This document shows, in pieces, positions 1 to 13,140 of a stretch of 64,000 nucleotides of DNA. Both the position numbers and the translations under genes were made by a program. The stretch comes from Isoetes taiwanensis (lineage: Eukaryota > Streptophyta > Lycopodiopsida > Isoetales > Isoetaceae). A model generated the notes under the pieces. The model was not told the origin of the DNA. It worked only from the letters and a program-made list of their open reading frames with translations, and made no database searches. Location: contig JAJEKV010000073.1 in assembly GCA_021234155.1 (NCBI GenBank), forward strand, positions 746,213 to 810,212. The letters are read 5' to 3'. Within the stretch, counting starts at the first letter, position 1, and each line of letters opens with the position of its first letter.

Positions 1-7
1 CGAATCA

Positions 8-3000
8 GTACAAGTGTATCAAAGTTTTATCTCCTGTTATAACTGTTTTGTGAATGATAATTGCTCAATTTCTTAGATTGATGAAGCTTGAGCTTTGCCA
101 TCAGAACCATAACTTTGATAGAGATTTGTGAAGCCTTAGCTTTCACAGAGAATTGCCGTCTCTGCTTCAAGACCATAACTCCATAACTGTGCATATTTGT
201 GCATCTACAGGTTCCTGTACGGATGGAGGATGTGATTGCATTTATTAATAAGAGTATGCATGTTCTGCAGGATTTTTCTACTTAACTGCATATTCCGGCA
301 AGATGTTATTCTTGAGCAACTGCCATTGCTGCACCCCAAGGAAACAACATTCATAAGGTATGTTTTGAATATTTTCTGGCATGTGCGATGTATTGCCCCT
401 GCTTTCAGGTTTTGCAGTAGCAGGCATATAGAGAGATGTCATAAGCATGAGTTCTAAGCATGAGTTAATGGCAAGATTTCCATAATAGGATGGAGTTATG
501 ATGCCTTTGTAAGTTTACTCTACTTTTCATGCTTACAGTAGAGCTTACATTCATCCTTCACTCATTGAATTCTGTATGTAGTCTGGTGTACTTCAAAAAA
601 CCAAGCATCACGAAACCACCAAATCCATAGCAAGGGTCCTCATTTTATGTAGCAAAAGTTTTGAGAACATGCTATAATGCATTTTATTATGACTATTTGG
701 ATTTGATTGCCCATTTGATGCAAGTTATATTAGCAGGTGCCCCGTATACCAAATATGTTTCTCATCAAATGAAAAATGGAAAAGATCCATTATCAAGCAT
801 AAGATCTGATCTGGACCTTCATGTACAATCTAAAACATGTGCCCACATGCAAAGATGTAAGCTTTCTAAGCTGTTTGGGATTGTAAGATCTAGAGTTCCA
901 ATTTCTAATTGACTTTTGTTGGCCTATTCATTATACACATCAAGATATTGGCTTCAAAATGACCTCAATTGGTGGGTGAAATCCCGGTGAAATAAGGTCC
1001 TTCTCTGGTTGTAGACCTATTCGATGCTATCCTTTACAGTTCATTTATGCATCACAGGAAATAAAACTTCATACGAATGAGTAATGTATCTTCAGCTCAA
1101 GATTTGTCTGAGTGATTTTGCAAGGTCGAACCATGTAGAGATTTGTGATCTGCTATAATTAATCGAGTGATATACGAGCATTTGGTTCTTTAAAAAAGCC
1201 CTCTGCCTCTCCACTTTATGATTTATGTGCAATGCATTCCGGCAAGTGGGAAACTTTTTGTATTTTTTTTTCAGGCCACTTTGCTAAGGTTATGGGGAGC
1301 TTAGCAGCCGGGAAAAATTTCTGATTGCTCAAAAATTAAAGCTTTCCTTCGTATGATTTTCCATGATTTTGGAGTCTTTTCTAATCTTTCCTCTTTGGCT
1401 CTTCTTATCGGATTGCAGATGTTATGCATGCCGCCATTTACTGCGCACTTTGGAAACAAAACCGTTCCTAAGACCTATGCCTGTGGGTTGTAATCTTAGA
1501 AACGGATTTGCTTGAGTTTTCTTCATATATTTTTCTTCTGGCTACTCTTTCAACAACCCAAAAATTTAGTTATTTCTTAACTGCATGATTTGAGTATCGA
1601 TTTGGACCGATTTATATGATTTGCCCATCTTTTCTTATTCCAGCTGTCCGAGGCAACAAACGCAACGATGTACTGCAGCTTAGAAGATCGTGTTCTTCCT
1701 GTTCTTTGATCCTTTGATGATGGATGTTGAAGTTTTCATTTTCCAGCTTTAGGAAAATGTGTAGCATTTTGGTATGCATGTCAAGATTCCGAAATTGCTT
1801 CGTGCCCTACTTTCTGGCTATTCACTCCAAACGAGGTACAGATTTATGCTATATTGGTTAATTTGGTATTGCTTTGATAGATGGATTAGTTGAACGGATT
1901 TACCATTATAGTACAAGTGTATCAAAGTTTTATCTCCTGTTATAACTGTTTTGTGGATGATAATTGCTCAATTTCTTAGATTGATGAAGCTTGAGCTTTG
2001 CCATCAGAACCATAACTTTGATAGAGATTTGTGAAGCCTTAGCTTTCACAGAGAATTGCCGTCTCTGCTTCAAGACCATAACTCCATAACTGTGCATATT
2101 TGTGCATCTACAGGTTCCTGTACGGATGGAGGATGTGATTGCATTTATTAATAAGAGTATGCATGTTCTGCAGGATTTTTCTACTTAACTGCATATTCCG
2201 GCAAGATGTTATTCTTGAGCAACTGCCATTGCTGCACCCCAATGAAACAACATTCATAAGGTATGTTTTGAATATTTTCTGGCATGTGCGCTTTCAGGTT
2301 TTGCAGTAGCAGGCATATAGAGAGATGTCATAAGCATGAGTTCTAAGCATGAGTTAATGGCAAGATTTCCATAATAGGATGGAGTTATGATGCCTTTGTA
2401 AGTCTACTCTACTTTTCATGCTTACAGTAGAGCTTACATTCATCCTTCACTCATTGAATTCTGTATGTAGTCCGGTGTACTTCAAAACCAAGCATCATTT
2501 AAACCACCAAATCCATAGCAAGGGTCCTCATTTTATGTAGCAAAAGTTTTGAGAACATGCTATAATGCATTTTATTATGACTATTTGGATTTGATTGCCC
2601 ATTTGATGCAAGTTATATTAGCAGGTGCCCCGTATACCAAATATGTTTCTCATCAAATGAAAAATGGAAAAGATCCATTATCAAGCATAAGATCTGATCT
2701 GGACCTTCATGTACATTCTAAAACATGTGCCCACATGCAAAGATGTAAGCTTTCTAAGCTGTTTGGGATTGTAAGATCTAGAGTTCCAATTTCTAATTGA
2801 CTTTTAGCTGCAGATGACCTCGAAACTTTGTTGGCCTATTCGTTATACACATCAAGATATTGGCTTCAAAATGACCTCAATTGGTGGGTGAAATCCCGGT
2901 GAAATAAGGTCCTTCTCTAATTGTAGACCTATTCGATGCTATCCTTTACAATTCATTTATGGATCACAGGAAATAAAACTTCATACGAATGAGTAATGTA

Positions 3001-4443
3001 TCTTCAGCTCAAGATTTGTCTGAGTGATTTTGCAAGGTCGAACCATGTAGAGATTTGTGATCTGCTCTGCAGCTTAGAAGATCGTGTTCTTCCTGTTCTT
3101 TGATCCTTTGATGATGGATGTTGAAGTTTTCATTTTCCGGCTTTAGGAAAATGTGTAGCATTTTGGTATGCATGTCAAGATTCCGAAATTGCTTCGTGCC
3201 CCACTTTCTGGCTATTCACTCCAAACGAGGTACAGATTTATGCTATATTGGTTAATTTGGTATTGCTTTGATAGATGGATTAGTTGAACGGAGTTACCAT
3301 TATAGTACAAGTGTATCAAAGTTTTATCTCCTGTTATAACTGTTTTGTGGATGATAATTGCTCAATTTCTTAGATTGATGAAGCTTGAGCTTTGCCATCA
3401 GAACCATAACTTTGATAGAGATTTGTGAAGCCTTAGCTTTCACAGAGAATTGCCGTGTCTGCTTCAAGACCATAACTCCATAACTGTGCATATTTGTGCA
3501 TCTACAGGTTCCTGTACGGATGGAGGATGTGATCGCATTTATTAATAAGAGTATGCATGTTCTGCAGGATTTTTCTACTTAACTGCATATTCCGGCAAGA
3601 TGTTATTCTTGAGCAACTGCCATTGCTGCACCCCAAGGAAACAACATTCATAAGGTATGTTTTGAATATTTTCTGGCATGTGCAATGTATTGCCCCTGCT
3701 TTCAGGTTTTGCAGTAGCAGGCATATAGAGAGATGTCATAAGCATGAGTTCTAAGCATGAGTTAATGGCAAGATTTCCATAATAGGATGGAGTTATGATG
3801 CCTTTGTAAGTCTACTCTACTTTTCATGCTTACAGTAGAGCTTACATTCATCCTTCACTCATTGAATTCTGTATGTAGTCTGATGTACTTCAGAAAACCA
3901 AGCATCACGAAACCACCAAATCCATAGCAAGGGTCCTCATTTTATATAGCAAAAGTTTTGAGAACATGCTATAATGCATTTTATTATGACTATTTGGATT
4001 TGATTGCCCATTTGATGCAAGTTATATTAGCAGGTGCCCCCTATACCAAATATGTTTCTTATCAAATGAAAAATGGAAAAGATCCATTATCAAGCATAAG
4101 GTCTGATCTGGACCTTCATGTACATTCTAAAACATGTGCCCACATGCAAAGATGTAAGCTTTCTAAGCTGTTTGGGATTGTAAGATCTAGAGTTCCAATT
4201 TCTAATTGACTTTTAGCTGCAGAGGACCTCAAAACTTTGTTGGCCTATTCATTATACACATCAAGATATTGGCTTCAAAATGACCTCAATTGGTGCATCA
4301 CAGGAAATAAAACAAAACTTCATACAAATGAGTAATGTATCTTCAGCTCAAGATTTGTCTGAGTGATTTTGCAAGGTCGAACCATGTAGAGATTTGTGAT
4401 CTGCTGTAATTAATCGAGTGATATACGAGCATTTGGTTCTTTG
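8..4443. repeat. Three tandem copies of a 1.1-1.9 kb unit
   Basis: A unit beginning GTACAAGTGTATCAAAG recurs at 8, 1911 and 3305. Copy A (8-1910) is the longest; copy B (1911-3304) matches it but lacks about 518 bp corresponding to 1155-1672; copy C (3305 to about 4443) follows the same order, lacks a short stretch near 4293, then diverges after the motif at about 4430-4443. The copies are more than 95 percent alike by eye, with single substitutions and small indels. Each copy holds a short 83-codon open stretch (661-912, 2549-2800, 3958-4209) differing by one or two residues, but it matches no family I recognise and the rest of the unit is full of stops, so I do not call it a gene. It may be a tandemly duplicated pseudogene or a non-coding transcript locus. 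Confidence 0.9.
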
Positions 4444-6355
4444 ACAACAAATAGTTTAAAGAGGAATTATCATGGTTGATCTGGACATTATTTGTTAGTC
4501 TTGCGGATATGGAATAGAGCACATGGTAAATTGGATGTTGGGCATGAAGAATTGCATGTGTCTTAAAGTGACATTTAGCAAAAACATCTAGACAATTCAA
4601 GAATCTGTTTTGCTTCTGCTTAAGCATCAAAATAATGTCAATCCATCACCGCCTCCTACATTGAAATTCCAAGTATATGGTAAGTAGTGCAGTGATAATT
4701 TCGAAGTAAGGTTTACAATTATTAGCTATGTTAATATGCAAATTTACAGGGTGATAAAGCATGAAAATTGTTCGCTCCAACATATATCATAGTTTCGTTT
4801 CTTTGCTTAAATAATCGTAGATATATCTTAGTTGTCAATCCATGTTATTGGCAATGTTGTATTCTTTTTGAGAAGCAATCTATGCGTTATCAACAACTAT
4901 ATTCGTGGAAAAGATATCACATTTAACAATTTAACAATTGAAGCCCGTAAAAGAAAATATTAACAACTAAAACCCATCAATAGAAGCCCTAGATTTTTAA
5001 TCAACCAATGTCAATGCCAGAGATAATTTGTATTTCTATGACTTGCCAGTGACATAGCGAGCACCTACATAAGTAATAAGATGCAGAGATAAATTGTATT
5101 TCTGTGACTTGCCAGTGACATAGCGAGCACTTACATAAGTAATGAGATGCATGGACTGATGAATCAGTTGCATTTGCTACAATTTTTGGACCAAATGTAA
5201 TGGTTGTTCAATTAAACATACTAGATGTTTAGCATTCAATATTAATGCCATATTGAAGGTAGGAAATTGCGTTGATTTCAAGATCACACATCGTACATGA
5301 GCATTCAATTTGCAAATGTTAGTTCTTAGGGTGTCATATGATTTAGCCAATTTTGCACATGACCCAACAACCCTCGCAACGACTATCCTAAAACCTATGA
5401 AGATACAATACCTACTCTTTAATTCAACTTTATTTTTAGGGTGTTACTTTCTACAAGTGCCACATGAGAGCATTAATAAAATAAAATTGGCTCAAGAAAC
5501 TTGGTGCATTGACAAGGCACAAGTATCCATCTAACATTTCATCTTCACTAGGCACAAAAGCATACTTCCAGCTCCAATACATTGCTATGCAGCTTTCATT
5601 GGTGGACTTAATGTGAATAATTACACCAAGAGAAAGGTGAACACAATCATCATGGTGCATGTGCATTGTAATAACACATTAGACCCCATGCACATTGTAG
5701 TAAGACGTCAGACAACTATCGTGGTGCATGTCCATATTGGAACATGGATATATTTTATAATTGGATGTTGCATAGGCTTAACAAAATAAATTCGTAAGTA
5801 TAATTTTTTTGAAGGACAAGAGATAAATATCATTACCAATCAGAAAAACAAGTACAATAAGCTGAGAGACAGGTTTAAAATGCAAAGGGAGAAGATGTCC
5901 CTCTGTGCAAGACTACCTGTTCATCTCAGATACTCATTTAGTATGACTCTCGTTAACTCACCCATGACGGCTGAAGATCGCTTCTTCCTAGCTGCCTTCT
6001 TGAGTGTAAGTATATGTCCAAATCATGAGCGAATCAACACAAAACATGAATTAATGTCCCTCTTTCAATATCATACCCAATGTTGAATACCAAAACAAGT
6101 TACTCCAAAGTTAATGCACCTCCTCTCATTTCTAAGATTAGACAAGATCATTATTATCCATCTCTATAATTATAAAATTCAAAGTGAAAGCCATAGCATT
6201 TCATAGACACTTAGAAGAAGAAATAACTAATTATGCAAATGCGACAAGAGGCAACATCATCTACAAATGTAACCAAATAAAACCAATTCCTACAATAGAA
6301 CCATATCTATGCCCGGCAACGCTGGGCTCCCCTTACTAGTTATAGAGAAGAATTC
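4444..6355. other. Host intergenic DNA, no gene seen
   Basis: AT-rich sequence with only short, unconvincing open frames. It contains a two-copy 66-bp tandem repeat (listed separately). It ends at the ATTTC target site of the large nested retrotransposon and is continuous, in evolutionary terms, with the DNA starting at 28688. Confidence 0.6.
5019..5150. repeat. 66-bp tandem duplication
   Basis: Two adjacent copies (5019-5084 and 5085-5150) share the core ACTTGCCAGTGACATAGCGA with a few substitutions. No coding content. Confidence 0.85.
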
Positions 6356-6360
6356 ATTTC

Positions 6361-7966
6361 TGTGACGCTCCCTGAACATATACGACCCTCGGACGTATAC
6401 ATACGGGGATTTTCCCCTCCCATGGCGACCAACTCGCCATGAGCAGGGCCCTCCGTCTATTCCGGGCCATCTATAATATGATGCCCGAAAGAAGGACACG
6501 AAGGGGTCATTCGGCCCACGCCTTCAATGGGGCTCCTACGTCGCGGAAGCGTGAATACAAGGGTTATAAATCACATATAAATAACCACCTCGAAGGGTGG
6601 CATATCCATCCAAATACCAACGGCAAAGAATATGCTTCTAAACCTAAGAAAACACCCCAAACCCATGGTTCTACCCCCTGCTCGGACTCGGTGAGGATCG
6701 ACGACGGCTAGGCCTCAAGAGATCAGCCAGACAGTAATCTTGACATGGCGTTGGCATAGAACATTGGCTAGGGTTGTCCACTCCATCCGCCCCTCCTGTG
6801 CACACTTTGCAGATGGGTCAATTCACGCTATGGCGTCGCTATAGCCTTCCGGAGACGCAGGCTCGAGGCATCACCCTGCTGAGCCTACTCCAGGGTTCAT
6901 GAAGTCCCTGGTCCGATGAGGCGGTCGTGGAAGCGTCCCCTTCGAGAATCACAAGGCTCCATGGGCGAGCTAGAGAATACGTGCGCATCAGCGACCCAGA
7001 TCCGTGCAGACTTACTCGCCCTAAATCTACTCAAAGTGCAAGGTGCCCCATACGGTCACACCTTCCCACCGTGGAGTGTCGGACCCATACCCGCCCTCAC
7101 GTGGACCGGCTATCGGGTCTAGCTCGCTATAGGAGTCCCAGAGCCTTTTATGTTAGGTGCAAGACCACCTCCACTTCACCACTGTGTGTTCCTTGTCCGG
7201 TGCTAAGCCAATTACCATAGCATCTATGACCCGGTGGGCTGTTGTGCACGGCCGCAATTAACGGGATAATCTGGGGCTCTATCTAGGAGCATACTACAAT
7301 AAATAGCCTCGAGGTCTCTACCCCCTTAATTCCCCATTTCCGGAGTAACACTAGGCTAACAACCACCGGTCCATCCATTACAAGCAAAACCAGAATCGAA
7401 ATATATAGAGAACCTACCTTTACAATCAAGGGTTAGTTCCTACGGTAAACACAGAGAGAATAGACCAAAGAACTCCAAGCGGTGCCCACAGGGGCGCTTA
7501 TCCTAGAATTCACAACTACACTAGCCACCCACGTGTTTCGCTCGACCCATTGTCGTTGGGGATCTCCATCTTCTTGGTGCGGGTGTTCACTTTTGTGCAA
7601 GAAGGGTGGCGCCCAATTGCTCAAGGTGGCGCCAGCTCGGTCACAAAGGTGGCGCCCACGCGCTCAAGGTGAGTTGTGGCTGATATGGGGGTGGTGATCC
7701 ACCCTATTGACCCCAATTAGCATTATCATGCTAACCAATCGAGGGTGGCCACGTGAATGCCCTCCCAAACCATAATTAACTTAATTATGGTTTTAAATGT
7801 TAGTTCCTTAGTTATAGGTTATTATCGTTAATAATTAAATTAGCATAGCTAATTTAATCCTTTTTAAGTGAACCACCTAGGTTCCCATACCCCATGTGGC
7901 GTATGTATCCCTGGTGACGTGTCAACATATTTATACTTATACCGTATAAATACTTGGAACGTCACA
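6361..7966 (-). repeat. 3' LTR of outer element
   Basis: About 1606 bp, collinear with 27111-28682. Differences between the two LTRs are concentrated at C/G-rich spots, while A/T-rich stretches are nearly identical. One clear structural difference: this copy has extra sequence around 7721-7860, where the other LTR carries part of the same segment in inverted orientation (near 28477-28565). An internal part is recognisably related to the plus-strand element's LTR (for example the GGGGCGGATGGAGTGG block), so the two elements belong to one family. Confidence 0.92.
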
Positions 7967-7980
7967 TTCTCCCCTCCTTA
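7967..7980 (-). other. Polypurine tract of outer element
   Basis: On the minus strand, AAGGAGGGGAGAA lies directly before the 3' LTR start (TGTGACG). Its position and composition fit the plus-strand priming site of an LTR retrotransposon. Confidence 0.75.
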
Positions 7981-8559
7981 GAAATAATCTTTGTCCCTCA
8001 AAGATTGGGGTTAGATACGATATAATAAATGACATTACAAGGAAGGTAATTCCTTATTTTAGAAGGTAATATATTAAAGCTTTCAAGTTTACAAATGCTT
8101 TAAGCGAAGAAAAGTACAATTCACATCCTTATCATAATTAAAAGTGCAAGGACCAAAGTCCAAGATTAACAACAAATGAACATGTAGATAACATAAAGCG
8201 AAAGAAATCGGGTCATCAAGAACCCCTAACATGGACCAGTCAATGCATCAGCTCACCGGCACGCACATGGTGATATATCAGTTTATATAGATAAAATAAT
8301 TAGGTTGTGGTTGAAGGGTCCACCCCCTATAAAAAAAAATGAAAGAAAATTTATCTAGAAGGAACCTATCATGCCTATGGTTCAAGCAGTTCATTGTATG
8401 TAAGGAATGGTCAGGTTCCTATTATAGCCAAGATGAATGCGGCTATGAAGTACATGCTTTACAAGCAGTTCGCGGTCATGTCCACATTGACAGTACACCA
8501 CGTCCTAAGGAACACAAAGGTGATCCCATCATCGGTAACCGTTGTTAATTACGATGCAT
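7981..8559. other. Spacer between pol end and 3' LTR
   Basis: About 580 bp of AT-rich sequence between the pol stop codon and the purine tract of the outer element. I see no gene in it. Confidence 0.6.
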
Positions 8560-10827
8560 CTACCCCTCTACCGATTCTCGGCGAATCAAGTCTTCAAGCT
8601 TACCGCCGGGAGCGGGGTTGATAGCATCGTTGATGGTGCGTCCTTGAGATTCGCGCATGAAATCCGGGTAGTGCTTCTCAAGATCTGTTTGCATCACCCA
8701 CGTAGCATCCTCCACTGGCAAGTGTTTCCACTTGACCAAGTATTGTAGCATTTGAGTCCTCCTGGTCTGTTTATAAGCTCGATCAAGAAGAGCTTCATGT
8801 ACTATCTCTAGCTGCTCCTCTGTCATTTCCAGGAGGGTTGGGGTTTCCAAAACCTCCTCTGGATCAGGGGTGTGCTGCTTTAGAAGACTCACATGAAAAA
8901 CCTTGTGGATCTTTAAGCGGGGTGGCAAGTCCAGGCGATATGCTTGCTCCCCAATACGTTCAGTGATTTTGAACGGTCCAGCCCATCTGGGTGCCAACTT
9001 CTTGCAGTTACCAATTTTAAGCTTGGCTTGTTTTACCTTAATCTTAAGCCAAACCGATTCACCCACCTGGAAGACTCGTGGGGTCCTGTGCTTATCTGCT
9101 ACACTCTTTTGACGACTGCGTGCAGCTAGCAAGTAACCACGTACTTCCTCGACCAAAGCTTGCATCTCCAGGAGGAGTTGTTGAGAAACCTCCACTTTCG
9201 ACACGGGGTTGTGCCATGTGTCAGGAGTAAGGCATTGATAACCATAATTTATCATGAAAGGAGACATTCTGGAAGACTCCTGTTTCATACTGTTATAGGC
9301 AAACTCTACTAGATAAATATAGTCAGCCCATTGGGATTGCTTACTCCACACATAACTTCGTAGCATATCCTCTATGATACGGTTGGTACGCTCTGTTTGA
9401 CCATCCGTCTGAGGATGATAAGCTGTACTCATAGCAAGCTTGGTTTGTATGGTGGTGAAGAAATCTTTCCAAAATGCACTTACAAATTTGGGATCTCTGT
9501 CAGATACAATGACCCGTGGCATTCCGTGCAACCTGAAGATCTCTTTTGCAAAAAGCAGAGCAGTATCAAAGGCGGTGTCCGTGGTACGACATGGCAAGAA
9601 ATGAGCCATTTTTGACAATTTGTCGACCACGACCATTAACGCATCATATCCACGGAGAGTACGTGGAAGGCCCACTATAAAATCCATGGTTATCACTTCC
9701 CACTTAGCGTTGGGCACATCCAAAGGTTGCAATTCTCCTGGAGTCCTTAATTGTTCTGCCTTGGTCTGCTGACATACCTGACACTGCTTAATGTACCTGG
9801 CAATGTCCTTCTTCATCGAAGGCCAAAAATAACTGGAGCGGATTTTAAAGTAGGTCTTCATAAATCCTGCATGTCCAGCTATAGGGTTGTTATGTGTGTC
9901 ATGGAGGATTAACTTACGCACTCCAGAAGTCTGAGGTACACACAACTTATCCTTGTGATATAACAGATTGCCATCTTTCTTATATAAACGGAAAGCTTCG
10001 CGTTCTTTATCTGTGCGTGCCTCCTTACTCAAACTAGCCCATATTTCACAGAACTCGGGATCCGTAGCCAAGGTCTGTTTTATCTGTTTCCCAAACTCAC
10101 TTGTGAGTGTAGAAATTGCATTACAATGGGTTCGGGTTACCGAGGGGTGGCGTGACAATGCATCCGCAACCACATTGTGCTTTCCAGGCTTATACATGAT
10201 CTCAAAATCATATTCTTCAAGAAATTCCATCCATCTCCTCTGACGGAGGTTGAGGTTCGGTTGGGTGGATAAATAACGGAGACTTTGGTGATCCGTGTCC
10301 AACTGGAATCTTCTACCAAGGAGGTAGTGTCTCCATATTCGCAATGCGCGAACAACAGCTAACAACTCCTGATCATGGGTAGGATATCGCTGTTCTGTCT
10401 CGTTCATCTTCTTTGAATCATAGGCAATAACCCTCCCTTCCTGCATTAGAACCCCACCAGTGGCGATTTTACTGGCATCTGTGGCCACTAGTTTATCCTT
10501 ATCAGGATCGGGCAACGTGAGAACGGGTGCTGAGGTTAAGGCATCTTTAAGCTGCTGGAAACTTCCCTGAACCTTAGTCTTCCAGTGCTCCATCCAATCC
10601 TTTACCTTCTCATGCTTGGTCAGATTTGTAAGAGGAACTGCAATCTTTGCAAAATCCTTTACAAATTTTCGGTAATATCCTGCTAGCCCCAAGAAACTTC
10701 GGACCTCGGAGACATTTTCTGGAATAGGCCATTCCCTTACGGCCTCTATTTTTGCTGGATCTGTAGCAATTCCCTCTGCAGAAATGATATGGCCCAAATA
10801 GTCAACCTTTGAGTGGCAAACTTGCAC
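8560..10827 (-). CDS. Chromovirus pol, C-terminal part: RNase H, integrase, chromodomain
   Basis: An uninterrupted 755-codon stretch, lacking the N-terminal part of pol because the frame is broken upstream; the first Met is therefore arbitrary. In order: the end of the RT connection ([27 protein letters not shown]), RNase H ([51 protein letters not shown]), integrase zinc finger (H-H then [12 protein letters not shown]), integrase core with DFIVGLP, SDRDPKF and the DDE-type glutamate in [17 protein letters not shown], the GPY/F module ([35 protein letters not shown]) and a C-terminal chromodomain ([16 protein letters not shown]). Integrase inserts the element's DNA; the chromodomain is thought in this group to bind marked histones and guide insertion. 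The catalytic motifs look intact. It is the best preserved part of the outer element. Confidence 0.95.
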   Translation of the reverse strand: MQVCHSKVDYLGHIISAEGIATDPAKIEAVREWPIPENVSEVRSFLGLAGYYRKFVKDFAKIAVPLTNLTKHEKVKDWMEHWKTKVQGSFQQLKDALTSAPVLTLPDPDKDKLVATDASKIATGGVLMQEGRVIAYDSKKMNETEQRYPTHDQELLAVVRALRIWRHYLLGRRFQLDTDHQSLRYLSTQPNLNLRQRRWMEFLEEYDFEIMYKPGKHNVVADALSRHPSVTRTHCNAISTLTSEFGKQIKQTLATDPEFCEIWASLSKEARTDKEREAFRLYKKDGNLLYHKDKLCVPQTSGVRKLILHDTHNNPIAGHAGFMKTYFKIRSSYFWPSMKKDIARYIKQCQVCQQTKAEQLRTPGELQPLDVPNAKWEVITMDFIVGLPRTLRGYDALMVVVDKLSKMAHFLPCRTTDTAFDTALLFAKEIFRLHGMPRVIVSDRDPKFVSAFWKDFFTTIQTKLAMSTAYHPQTDGQTERTNRIIEDMLRSYVWSKQSQWADYIYLVEFAYNSMKQESSRMSPFMINYGYQCLTPDTWHNPVSKVEVSQQLLLEMQALVEEVRGYLLAARSRQKSVADKHRTPRVFQVGESVWLKIKVKQAKLKIGNCKKLAPRWAGPFKITERIGEQAYRLDLPPRLKIHKVFHVSLLKQHTPDPEEVLETPTLLEMTEEQLEIVHEALLDRAYKQTRRTQMLQYLVKWKHLPVEDATWVMQTDLEKHYPDFMRESQGRTINDAINPAPGGKLEDLIRRESVEG

Positions 10828-12210
10828 TTAGAGAACTTGGCAAAAGCTGATGACGCCTTAACTTTTGTAGGGCCAATTTAAGATGTTTCTCATGCTCTTC
10901 TAGAGTCTTGTTTGTAGATGAGAATGTCGTCAAAGAAAATGACAACAAAATCATCCAAGTATTGTCGGAAAACATCGTTCATTAACCGCATAAACGTTAT
11001 GGGGCATTAGTTAATCCGAAAGGCATAACGGTAAACTCGTAATGCCCATATCTAGTGCTTAAAAACAGATTTATGGATGTCCTCCTCTTTAATCCTTATC
11101 CGATGATATCCCGCGAAGGTCAATCTTTGAAAAATATTTGGCCCCTTGCAACTGATCCATTAGATCATCTGCTCTTGGCAAAGCATAGCGGTTTTTGATG
11201 GTATGCTTGTTGAGTTGCCGATAATCAATACACATTCTCAAGGAGCCGTCCTTTTTCTTTACAAAAAGAATAGGGCGCCAAAGGATCAAACGCTAGGTCC
11301 TAATAAAACCTAGGTTTAGTAGCTCTTGAAGTTGCTTCTTAAGCTCTGCCAACTCTGGGGGACTCATACGGTACGGGGCCTTGCTGGTAGGCTTAGTGCC
11401 TGGCTCTAAAGCTATCTCACATTCTACCCCTCTAAAAGGAGGAAGCTTCTGGATCTCGTCTGGGAAAAGATCGCTAAATTCATGGAGAATACTTGGCAAT
11501 CCCCGTGGCAAGGTGTTGATTACTTGGTTTTGCTTAGCATCTTACTCAATGGAAGCAAGTCTAATAACGCAGAGGAGCTTTTGCTTTATATAGCTTTATC
11601 TAACTGTCCGAATGGACATAGACTGCATGATAGGGTTGAATGGTTCACCTTTTATAGTTACGCGGGCTCCATTAGCTGCGTTGAAGGTAACTTCTCTCTT
11701 CTCGCAGTCTATGTTGGCTTTTGCAGATGCCAAGAATTCCATTCCGACAATGAGGTCGTATTTGCCAATATCCATTAACTCGGCACCCATAGCAACTGGT
11801 GCGCCTGGCAACTGCATCTTAAGATTGATGCGACGACCATGAGTATGTCTAACCTTACCACTGGCTAAAGTGACAGGCCTCGGTCGTGACCTTAGGGTTT
11901 CCAGTTGTAGGACCTGGGCCATTCTAGGAGAAGCAAAATTATGTGTACTCCCCGTATCCATAAGAATTACAAAAGGCTTACTGTCTAATTGGCCTATGGT
12001 GGAAATGACAGCAGGCTGACTTTCAGCATTGCCAGTTTCTATAGCTGCAAGGATATGAGGCGCTTGCGTGAATGTACTTTCGGGGCGTCCTCGTCGGCGG
12101 TAATGTTGACTCAATATCGTCCCCAGGTCAAAGGTCGGCCATGGCCCGTAGGCGTCTGGATAACATATGGGCAATGCATGAAGTGTCCAGGCCTCATACA
12201 CACGTAACAT
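10828..12210 (-). pseudogene. Chromovirus pol, protease and reverse transcriptase (frame-broken)
   Basis: Protease lies at 11596-12210, with an intact active-site motif [13 protein letters not shown] and the second motif IGKYDLIVGMEFL. RT follows in pieces: 11293-11511 ([27 protein letters not shown]), 11089-11289 ([42 protein letters not shown]), then frame-shifted fragments encoding [10 protein letters not shown] and the catalytic FFDDIL near 10935-10950. At least three frame breaks separate these blocks, so no complete polyprotein can be made from the sequence as given. The parallel region of the plus-strand element (55056-56408) is in one frame, so these breaks are secondary. Confidence 0.9.
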
Positions 12211-13140
12211 GCCTTATCCCTACGCGGTTGTTCCACAGCCTCTTTAGGAATGGATCGTAAGAGGTTGCGAACTTCCTTACCAAAGATTGTTACGCTTATC
12301 CGGGCGTGCTAAAAGCGACTTTCTTCTCTGGCGTCGTAAGAGTTCTGGCGAGAGGGCCTCGGACTTGGAGAGCGGGGTTTATAAGGTGTGGATGGCCGTG
12401 GCTGCGAGTAAGGAGCGGGGCCAGCGGATCTTGATTCCTTGGTATGTCCTCCTCGAGGCTCAATGCTTTAGCCTCGACCGCAATCGATTTCGGTCGATGG
12501 CCTTAACCATCCGTTTGATCGATGGTGCCAAACCCTCAATATAGCCCTCCACCGCCCTTTTCTCATTCATACCGGTACATACGGTCTCAGTAGCATAAAC
12601 TCATCCGTGTAAGCACATGCGGACATACTCTTTCTGCTCCAACCTTGTAGAAAGTGCGGATCTGTTGGCATTTATGTGCACGGGGCACATAATGCGATTT
12701 GAAGGCCTTGGCAAACTTTCTGAAGTTGTATCTACTCTGTCCCGGATGTTTGGCTCACGGCATAGCCCTTCCACCAAATACGGGCAGCTCCGTAAGGTTT
12801 GTGGTGGCAACCTTTCACATCCTTCTACTGTCATGCCATAGGACTGCCGAACTCCTTCATTTCGTCCGGCCGGGATTCTACATTCAAGCCGCCTCTAGAT
12901 TTCCCATCAAACTGGGCCAATTTCCTATTCTTCCATATACTAGTTATGGCTGTATCAACTGTCTTGCGGTACTCCTTATCTCGGCGCTTTGCATGGCCAC
13001 CAGATGATGCGGATGATTCAGATGACACTGAAGTGGCAGACTTTGAGGAGGTGGCACTATCTCTAGAGGAGCTCCGTCGGCGTTTAGAGTGGGACCTCTT
13101 TCGCACGGGTACAGGACTGGTTTGTGGTGGGGACGGCTGC
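12211..13140 (-). pseudogene. gag of outer element, C-terminal part (split by nested insertion)
   Basis: Downstream half of gag, frame-broken. At 12831-13106 it reads a basic, serine-rich segment (RKRSHSKRRRSSSRDS) followed by a helix matching the plus-strand element's capsid (TSIWKNRKLAQFDGKS versus SNVWKARKLEQFSGDS). Further on, fragments such as FAKAFKSHYVPRAHKCQQ match the sister capsid's FSKAFKRHYVPREHKCHM. A CCHC zinc knuckle, CYVCMRPGHFMHCP, sits at about 12175-12220 just before protease. Gag would coat the RNA and form the particle. The reading frame runs straight out of the nested element's target site: the proline-rich coding before 22376 continues at 13140. Confidence 0.85.

Noticed and set aside
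661-912. A real gene for the 83-codon frame repeated at 2549 and 3958
   Set aside because: No family match, no intron or promoter evidence, and differences among copies are as frequent in the surrounding non-coding DNA.
7433-7697. Overlapping open frames in the LTR (and matching ones near 28186-28473)
   Set aside because: They lie inside the LTR, differ by frame between copies and match no protein.
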